Assembly (NCBI GenBank): GCA_020002185.1
Contig: CM034541.1
Location: 26,162,114 to 26,226,113 of the forward strand
Length of the DNA: 64,000 bases
Source: Paraescarpia echinospica
Taxonomy: Eukaryota; Annelida; Polychaeta; Sabellida; Siboglinidae
Direction: 5' to 3'
The position numbers and the translations under genes were made by a program. The stretch's first letter is position 1. The number at the start of each line of letters is the position of its first letter. The notes beneath the pieces are model-generated. The model saw only the letters and a list, made by a program, of their open reading frames with translations, did no database searches and was not told where the DNA came from. Below are positions 11,089 to 22,600 of the stretch, piece by piece.

Positions 11089-12358
11089 TCAAGAAGGTTG
11101 TGTATGTAGACTCAAAAAGATTGTGTACGTAGACTCGTGAAGGTAGCCTCAAAAGACTCGAGAAGGTTGTGTCTGTAGACTCGACAAGGTTGAGTCAAAA
11201 GACCCGAGAAGGTTACGACTGTAAATTCGAGAAGATTGTGTCTGTAGACTCAAGAAAGTTGTGTTTGTATACTCGAAGATGTTGTGTCTGTAAACTCAAG
11301 ACGGTTTTTTTCAAAACACCCAAGAAGGTTATGTATGTAGATTCAAGAAGGTTGTGTCTGTAGAATCGAGAATGTTGTGTCTGTAAACTCAAGAAGGCTG
11401 AATCTGGAGACTCGAGAATGTTGTGTATGTGGAGCAGAGAAGATTGTGTCTTAAACTCGAGAAGGTTCTGTCTGTAGACTCGAGAAAGCTGTGTCCATAG
11501 ATTCGAGAAGGTTGAGTCTTTCGACTCGATAAGGTTGTGTGTAGACTCGAGAAGGTTGTGTCTGTAGATTCGAGAAGGCTGTCTCTGTAGACTCGAGAAT
11601 GTTGGGTCTGTAAATCGAGAAGATTGTGTTTATAAAATCGAGAAGGTTGTGTCTGTAGATTTGAGAAATTTGTTTCTGAAGACTCGCGAAGGTTCTGTGT
11701 GTAGACTCGAGAAGTTTGCGTAAAAAGACTTCAGAAGATTGTGTATGTAGACTCCAAATAATGTGTGTGTAGACTAGTGATGGTTGCCTCAAAAGACTCG
11801 AGAAGGTTGTGTCTGTAAACTCAAGAAGGTTGTGTCTGTAGACTCGAGAAGGTTATGTCGGTAGACTTGAGAAGGTTGTGTCTGTAGACTCGAGAAGTTT
11901 TAGTTTCAAAAGACTCGAGAAGGTTGTGTATGTAGGCTCGAGAATGTTGCGTCTGTTGACTCGAGAAGGTTGTGTCTGTAGACTCGAGAAGGTTTTTTGT
12001 GTGAACTCGAGAAAGCTGTGACTGTAGACTCGAGAAAGTTGAGACTGTAGACTCGAGAAGCTTGTGTCTGTATACGCGACAAGGTTGTGTCTGTAGACTC
12101 GAGAAGGATGTTTCTGTAGGCTCGAAAAGGTTGTGTCTGTAGACTCGAGAAGGTTGTGTCTGTAGACCCGAGAAGGTTGTGTCTGTTGACTCGAGAAGGT
12201 TGCGTAAAAAGACTACAGACCGTTGTGTTTGTAGACTCTAAACAATTGTGTATGTAGATTCTTGAAGGTTGCTTCAAAAGACTCGAGAAGGTTGTGTCTG
12301 TAGATTCGAGAAGGTTGTGTCTGTAGACTCAAAAAGGGATATATGTAGACTCGAGAAT
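11089..12358. repeat. 23-bp minisatellite upstream of SDR copy B, about 55 units
   Basis: Tandem units of the form GACTCGAGAAGGTTGTGTCT plus GTA (23 bp), with variants replacing the GTGTCTGTA half by GCCTCAAAA. Each unit carries CTCGAG. Because 23 is not a multiple of 3, the long antisense frames are artefacts of the repeat. A shorter array of the same unit (about 10 copies) stands in the equivalent place upstream of copy C at 34028-34258. Confidence 0.95.
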
Positions 12359-13540
<1,182 letters not shown>

Positions 13541-14084
13541 CGTGTTGGTAGGCCCGTTTCAGTTGGCGAACGTTATTCGGAGGAAAGGTACGTTTTGGTA
13601 CTTACAGTTACATTCTAATTAGTTTGTACTGATTTTGTGGTCCTTTGACATCCTATATGTACTTTTTGAATGTTGTTATTTATTTATGCTACATAAAGAT
13701 CAGCGCCAATTAATATAAAATAAACATGGCAAGTCGTCGTCACTCCGTCCAACTGCTTGAACTTCCAGTCAAATTTCCAAGAGTCACAGCCATGGACATA
13801 GTCCACATGCTGATAGAGGCCATACCTGTCAACTTTTTTCGGAAGACGGGGGGATGTTGTCGGAGATTTCTCGCAGGAAGTTATACGGATCACCACGTCC
13901 CCTGTGGTATATATTTTGAGTAAAAATCCGGGAGATCTGCCTGTATTCCAATGGACCGGGAAATACAATAATTATGAGCTAGCAAAGATATGTTTTCGAT
14001 CACATTTTTGCACATAAGGTTTTAATTGAATTTCCACTGAGGGGGCAATGTCACAAAAGGGCATTTTCAATGGCAGAGGCGGTT

Positions 14085-14472
<388 letters not shown>

Positions 14473-14884
14473 TCAATGTTTACGCATTCTTCGTTTTGGA
14501 TTTTTCACGAAATATTTTTTACAAACAATGCGTGAGCTATGAGGAGCCACACCCACAATTAGTAACTACTGCTGAGTTGTGTGCGGCTTGCTAACACATT
14601 AGCATAATAGATGACATATTACACTGTCTAGACAAATATATTAATTATGAATTTTGTGCAATAACGGTAATTATCTTCGTTCCGCTATTGATACATCATA
14701 CTATTACATACCAAGACAACTGTATTGCTGGTAAAGTTACATACAGGCGTACATAGGGTATATAGTTGATCTTTAAAAAAGTTGTTTGATGATTTCATTT
14801 CTCTTTGGTTTCCAACAAGATCATGGCCCAGCACAAAGAGATTTTGTTGAGTGATATGATGACTCCTATTTAAAGTTTAATGTA

Positions 14885-15424
14885 TGTAAGACTTAGGAGT
14901 TAGTAATAGATTTAAGAAAACACAAGAAAAGTCCTGATATTGTCAACAAATACAAATACTTAGGTGCAGTGTTTGATGACAAACTTAGGTGGAATGACAA
15001 AACTGAAGTAATCGTCAAGAAATGTCAACAGAGCCTGTAGTTTATAAAAAACTAAACCCATTTTGTGTTGATAAAACAATTTTAAACCTGTTTTACATGT
15101 CTTTTATTGAGATTGTTCTTTGCTTTTCGTTTACCTGCTGGTATTTAAAATGTTATTGTTAAAAACAAGAACAGTTTACAGAAGATTGTACATGTCAGCT
15201 CCAAAATAATCGGAGAGACTCAGAGAGCCAAAATTCAGTTTTGTGAACAACAGGTACTTAGGAAGGCACGTTCTATTTTAGCCAAAGGTAGCCATAATCT
15301 ATATCCCATGTTTGAGACTCTGATGTGGGGCCGCCGTTTTAGGTGCCCCTCGTGCAAAACAAACCGTAAGAAGTGATCTTTTATTCCTGCTGCTATCAGT
15401 CTTTTTAACGACGTGAAATGAATG

Positions 15425-15514
<90 letters not shown>

Positions 15515-15755
15515 ATGTTGTAAATATTTAGTGGTTACAGTGTGAAGAAATGCACTCCATGTGTTCAAGTGATAAATGTTTCTTTTTGTGACTTTGATGA
15601 CATGAGTCAGTAATATGCTGTTACCTATGTTATATTTTAATATCTTATACATATATAAAATTATATACATTTTTATACACTGTGCCCGCCGAAACGACAA
15701 TATAACTGTCATTACGGGGATTAATAAAGTTATGTTGTATTGTATTGTATGTTCT
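14885..15755 (+). mobile_element. L2-like LINE 3' remnant with GT microsatellite
   Basis: Plus-strand broken frames give YKYLGAVFDDKLRWN, then RKARSILAKGSHNLYP and FIPAAISLFND, which resemble the RT C-terminal end of L2/Rex-type LINEs. A 3' UTR follows and ends in a TTGTATTGTATTG tail near 15750. A (GT)n tract at 15428-15512 sits just after the coding remnant. Non-functional. Confidence 0.7.
15428..15512. repeat. (GT)n microsatellite
   Basis: Pure GT dinucleotide run inside the 3' end of the L2-like remnant. Confidence 0.98.
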
Positions 15756-16174
15756 TGTATGTGATAGTTTGAGACCCCCCTGAGTGCGCTTAGAGAGATG
15801 TTGATGTTGACAGGTGAGCCAAAATACAGCTCGGGGTCACGCCGACGTCGTGGCCCACCAATTAGTCACCTATACCGCTGTCCGACTAACCAAAATGCAA
15901 CATTTGTAAATCCCCGTTCTTATAGTCGATGCTCGTGACCGACACAGAATTAAATATGTGTGATATTACCGGTATACGTACATGAACTTTACCCGGAAAT
16001 CGGAGCCTCCACGTAATTCCGAAGAAAACGAGCTAGCATTCGATTCTTCAGCTGGGCCTGAAGCCTTTTTAGTACGACTTTTCATAAGAATGTCCTGCTT
16101 ACTTTTTTCGTTACGGTTTTAATTTAGTGTAGCAGAACATGTTAGGAAGATAACCACTTGTTTGATAGGAAAAG

Positions 16175-16180
16175 TATAAA
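16175..16180 (+). promoter_or_regulatory. Candidate TATA box of SDR copy B
   Basis: TATAAA in AAAGTATAAAGCG, 281-286 bases upstream of the chosen ATG. It is the only good TATA match in the few hundred bases before the gene. No transcript evidence is available, so this is a positional inference. Confidence 0.35.
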
Positions 16181-16460
16181 GCGTGGTTCAGAACACAGAG
16201 TTGGCCTAAGGGAGGGCTACAGGGGACCTACAGGGGAAGCTACAGGGCGCTAATTCTACCAGTGTTCAACACCTTTCGCATGACGTTTCTACATTTTCGA
16301 AGCTCACCAAAAACCTCCAGTAGCACCTCTTGCTAAAATATTTGGGGGCTAAGCCTATCACACGCCCCCACCAAAATATTGGGAGAAAGGCTGAGCCCAA
16401 GCTCCCGAATCCGGCACCTATGTAATTCAGATGCGTTTTTCAGCAAGATACTCTAACAAA

Positions 16461-16621
16461 ATGGACGGCAAAGGCAAGGTAGCTTTGGTTACCGGCTCAA
16501 CCAGTGGCATCGGACTGGCTATTGCGCTTGCGCTAGCCAAACGAGGCTGTGACGTCATTGTGACTGGCCTCGAAGCGGCTGAGGACCCGGCTGTGGACGC
16601 CATTAAATCACAAATATCAAG
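16461..16621 (+). CDS. SDR copy B exon 1
   Basis: 161 nt ending at ATCAAG before GTGCGG, leaving two bases. Encodes MDGKGKVALVTGSTSGIG and the first alpha/beta units of the Rossmann fold, through AIKSQIS. The glycine-rich TGxxxGIG motif is complete. Confidence 0.9.
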
Positions 16622-19600
16622 GTGCGGTGTGGATTTATTTACATATATTCCATTACATGTGAACTTGCCATTTAATCATATTATATTGTGACTTATTATG
16701 GAATGTAATATGACGTAACACACTTAATGACGTATTAGTTTAGATCAAGTTGGGATAAAATGCTCCGTAGATTAACGCACAATGTAGGCCTATAAATATC
16801 TAGAAGCAATTATTATTACTAATATTACTATACTACTTTACACCCGTCATTGGCGTACCAAGCCGAAAACATCACCTACATTTTAAAAACAAGTTCCCAG
16901 TTTACACTATCTGGAGCGTCTCTAAGTGACGGTGTCTTACGTTTGCAAAGTCCAACAAATTGTATGTCTCCATTGGTTCTAGCCGCCCCCTCTCTCACCA
17001 GTACGTGGGGTGGTAGTTGCTATGCATACGTACCAAAACGACTATGAGCGTCAATTTGCAAAAATACACGTTTCACTCGCTAGGTGGTGCCACTGTATCG
17101 GTTTATTTACTCCCCGATCCACGGTGACGACCAGACCACACACTTCTAAGTATTCTTTAAAGTATTCTGGCGAATTTGCGAACTTATGAAACCATTCTAC
17201 AGGTTCCATATTTCTCCGATACGATAGTTGGCGAAGCAAATATGTAATTTTGTAAATAACACAAAATAACTACGTTAGGTTTTTTATACATCGCCAATAG
17301 GTAGGTTAGATGCCTCTTGTCACAGGAAGCGAATGACCATAGAAAAAAGGCGACTGGGAGAAGATACACTCAAATTGCCCTAACATTTGCGTATTGATAT
17401 AGCGAAACGTATTGAAATTCTTACAGGCAGCGGAATACACATCCGAAGAACAAAGCCACATCTACATAATAGACTACATCTGATTAAATATAATATAAAT
17501 GATTAAATATAATAGCAATAAAACATTATAAACATTGTATTATTCATTAATAATTACTCGCTACATGATATATAAAACGCAGCTACTTGGTTACACATAC
17601 AATAATTGTAACTATATCTTAATTTGATACCAATATAATTTAACAATTATTTTGTAACCTAATTTACCTGTTCAGTTTCAATGTTCGAGTGGAATACATA
17701 CCCGGAGACCTGAGCGTCTTGAGCGACATCGAGCGGCTTTGTCAAGAATCGATAAAGACGTTTCCGCAAGGGGTCGACATCCTTGTAAACAACGCAGGTA
17801 AACTCAACATACACGAGAGTACCCGACATCAAAGGGCATTGCTGTTGGCCCCGTCTGCCTCCGCAATGCTGGCAATAGTGGATGTTTACAATGTGCTTGT
17901 TTTGTTTACAATGCGAACGATTCGTGCACGTAAATACAAACATTAGAGCGTAAGAGGCATCATAGCCTAGAAGCCAGAAGAGAACCTGTAAGAACCCGGA
18001 ATTGCGAACAATATGAATGTATTTTAATGCAATTCGCCGGGCAGCATCGGTAGTATGCCTTCGACATATTAATTCTACTATTAAGAACATAAGTCTAAAA
18101 ACCAAGGTCGGCTTACAACAAGGCAACCAATTTGCTAGTCTGAAACTATGGTTTGCAGGCGCTCTAAGAATAAGGCGCATTTTTACTAATACATTTCCAT
18201 CTCCTAAGATTGTTTGTGTAGCAATATGCCTATGACTATCTTGTCTATCTATCTATTCATCTGAGCGACGGTTTCATGAAAGACGACAACAAGTATCCTC
18301 CATTTTTGTATGTTACTTAACAACAAGCGTTCGTATAAAGAACACTAATTAGATTGCAAAATTAGAACTATTTTCAAAATAAAGATTATCAATTCAAATG
18401 TAAAGAAAGTTCTGCTTTAAAAAACACATATTTACAGGTATCATTATTTCGGACATACTGGTACCTGCGTCACGATAGGGCCTTATGTACCTCGGTTAGA
18501 CAAAAGTAAACGACGTTAGCAACGAACCCTTCATACATGCATATAATTATATTAAAGTACAACGCTATTTTCAACAAGTCTATGTTATACAGAACAAAGT
18601 TTCGTGATAAAAAAAACTGATTATTCGTCCTTCAACAGCACCTAACAATAGCACATGCAATATGTGATCATAAGTTGCCAAATGGTGAAAGGGAGTTGAG
18701 TAACCTTTTTGATTCCACAGATCATAAGCGTTAAAATGTTATCTCATTTGTGGAAATATCTTCAGTAAATTTTGATTTATTATCACAATTCAAGCAAATA
18801 AAAAAAAAATAATGTTTTGAGAAATGAGGTCATTTCGACTTATATTATCTATTGTTTGTTAATATGTGGGTTCGTAAATGCATGCATTTGATTGACTTTC
18901 GATCATTTGTTGACGAAAATAAACTGAACAATGTAAGGAAAGATGATAAGGTACGCATTTCTGCCAAAATAACAACATCGACGGGATATGACCTGGACAG
19001 CTATTTTTGGTTTATGTGCAGAACAGACCTGTCCGACTTTATATCCGGTTCACTGTGGCGTGTCACATGTGTTGTTCATGTCCAGAATACATGCAGACAC
19101 CTGTGTCCATCTACATCCTGGCCAGAAGCCTTTGTTCTGCTGCGGGTAACAGTCTTGTAGTTGAGAGATCACGAACTAAAGCTGGAGACTGCGCATTCGA
19201 TCACTCTGCTGCCACAGTATGGAATACTCTGTCGACTACTTCAAAAACATTCTCTTCAATATTTCAAGGCAGCTTTAAAAACTTACCTTTTATTATTGCG
19301 TACTTTACTTAAATGACCGCACAAACATTTTACACTAAGTTATTCATAGTTGTATCTCCCTAATCTGTTTAAACAACAGTTTTTATTTTAAACATGATAA
19401 TTTATTTATTTTAACATGTAAACCAACTTACTTAATTTACCGATGTTCTCACAGCACTATTCTCTTAATTAATTTATTGTTATATTTAAATTTGTCATAT
19501 TTATTTATGTATTATTCTCATGTAAAATGCTATGAACGTTATGGACATGGTGTTACATAAAATAAACATTATTATTATTGTTGTTGTTGGTCGGTCGCAG

Positions 19601-22600
19601 GGTTCAACGTCGTGCATCTAGTTGAGGACTTCCCGGACGACGCCTGGGACAGTATGGTGGCCGTGATGCTGACGGCACCCTTCCGTCTCGTCAAACGTCT
19701 TGTGTCAGGCATGAAGATGAAAGGTGAATGCGAATTCGATAGATATATACGAACGGCTAACGTCAACCCAATTGTATATTAAGGGGAACCAGTCAGCTAC
19801 TGTACCCGGAATTAGCGGGATTAGTAATTCATAACAGGAAGTGTGACGTGGTGAATGTGGGAAAATGGGATATCGTTGAACATCAAAGGGATTGCAGTTA
19901 ACTCAGTGCGACTGGGCAGTATTGCCAGTAAAGGTTGTTTTGAAATTGGATGTTTTATTTACTGTTTGACCATGCTCCACGGTCGTACTTTCCAAATTGC
20001 GAAGGTTGTTACGGGCGTAATAAGCACCATTTAGTAGTATACCTTCAACATATGAACATTATATTAATTAATAAATGAAAAACTATGAACCGACTGTCTC
20101 CTTTGAAGGGAGATAATTGTGACAATAGCATTGCCCACATAATAAGGATGTATTTTGTTCGAAGGCTGGGGACGAATCATAAACATCTGCTCTCAGATGG
20201 CGACCATATCTACTCCGGGAAAGTCGGTGTACAGTGCGTGCAAGACGGGATTAGTAGGATTCACTCGGGTTAGTGAAAAAATGTGTGTGCGTGTGTGCGT
20301 GCATGCGTGCGAGTGCGTATATATGCGTGCGTGGGTTGCCGTGTGTGTGTCTGTATGTGTGTATATGTGCGCGTGTTGGTGTAAGTGTGCGCGAATGTGT
20401 GTGCGTGTGGGTGTACATGCGTGCCTGTGTGTCTATGAGTATGTGCGCGCATATATGTGCATACAAACGTGCAGTTATAATGAGGATATCATAACACATG
20501 ATATATAGGCTATAAATTAATGGTCTGTAAAATGATGGGTCGTTACTGTTTCTGTTGTGGTAATGTATACAAATTGGAACTATATATTATATTTACTATG
20601 TTATTAACTAACGATGATATCTTCATGTAGTGATTTGTTTGTCATTATTGTTAGTACCGTCACTAATCATTAAATACACTGGACATAGCTAGACATAGAA
20701 AACAATAATAAATTAAAGGTTAATCTCACAGTGCACTGTTTGCGATATGCTCATACAATGATTCTCCTTGCTTCTCATTAAAGGGCGTTGCTTTAGAAGC
20801 CGCGGAATTTGGCGTGACTTGCAATGCGGTGTCTCCAACGTTTGCAGAAACAGCGTGTAAGGACGGATTAAAAAAAATAACCAATGTAATTACAGCAGCA
20901 GTTTTTTGTTGTGGCATTCCAAAACAATAATGTATTTTTCATTGTCACTTTGCCGTATGAATTCACGGAAATTAAGGGACACAGCTAAATGATTGATTTC
21001 TTAAATTTCGACTGGTTTTCGTTGGCACTGCACAGTGGAGCCGCTCATCGGCGAGTACAGCAAATATAAACTGTCTGCTACAGGGTTGGATAATGATTTA
21101 TCATGATATAACAAGATTGCCAATCAGAGCAAAAACAGATGATTAGTGTACAGTAAAGCCTTTGACTTAGGCTTTTCGAAAGCCAGTTGTATTACATTAA
21201 TACAAATTCTACGTGAAACCCTCCCTTCAAAATCATTTATAAAAAGTGTTTAAACATATTCACGAAGGTAGCAATTTCACTCTCAAAAAAGTATTCCCTT
21301 CATATATAATCCGGTGTCAGAATAAATACGTTGACTTCTTGGTATTTAATCTACACTGTTCCTTAAGTAACGTTGCTTCGTATCCTCTAGTCCTTCTATC
21401 TTTCTTAGTTGAAAAAAATGCTTGTACTAAGATTTCCATGTCAATTCAATATGTATTTTCAAACCTGCTAACTGATCTCCATTTAATTGCTCCGTTTCTA
21501 CGGTGGTTAAACCAGGTTCGCGTGGTTTCTCTCGTTGCTTAAGTCTTTCAATTCAGGAACCATTTTCTTTGCGTTTCTTGGTATTCTTTCTAGCGTCCTT
21601 CCTATGACATGACATCCAAATATATATTATTGTAAATGAAACCTAACTATTAATTTGTACGCTTTATCACTTCTTCTTCACTTTCCCATAACCCGTAAAG
21701 GTCGTTGGGGCACCACTCTCTCCACATTTCCCTGTTCTCCACAGCCCTCTTAGAGTCTGCGAACTCCAGTCACGTCCACTCTTTGATGTTGTCTTTCGAT
21801 CTCTTTTTCTGTCTACCTCTTCTTCTCTCCCCTTTCACGGTACCTTGCAAGATGGTCTTTGCAAGGCCAGATGATCGTGAGACGTGGCCGTACCACTTCA
21901 GTTTACGCTTCTTGACTGTTGTAAGGAGGTCTTCGTAAGGTCCGCTGGATTGTTTTATCTTTTTACGAACAACTTCGTTAGTAACATGATCGTTGTATGA
22001 TATGCGCAAGATCTTCCGAAAGCACCTCATTTCCATGGCTTGTATCCACTTCATAGATCTGCTGAGAGGGTCCATGCTTTACATTGATGTTATTGTCATT
22101 CCATATGGGTTTCAACCTTGGAAGTGCTGCTGTTGTCTGTGCAATCCTGGCAATTATCTCAGGTTTGGAACCCTTGTTTGTGATAATTGATCCCAAGTAC
22201 TTGAAGCGTATTACTGTTTCAAGTCTTTCTGTTAACTTTGACCTCTGTGTTGATGCCTTGTGTGTTGTTTGTCATCAGTTTGGTCTTTTCGGCGCTGGTC
22301 CCCATGCTGTTTGCTGTAGAGGTTTCGTCAAGGCACTCCAGCAAGTTGATTAGTTCTTGTTCTTCTCCTGCTAGGCCGTTGATATGATCAGCGACGCGAA
22401 GGTTGGCGATTGTCCTGCCTCCAGTGCTGGTAGTGCCTTGATGGTTTTCCAAAGCATAATTCATGATCTTTTCAAGAAATATGTTGAAGAGGGTGGTTGA
22501 TAGTAGGCATCCTTGTCAAACACCCACTGTTGTTCGAAACCAGTCTCCTATGCTGCCATTAAAAATGATTGCACTGGTGGCCTTGTCATGTTCAATGGTT

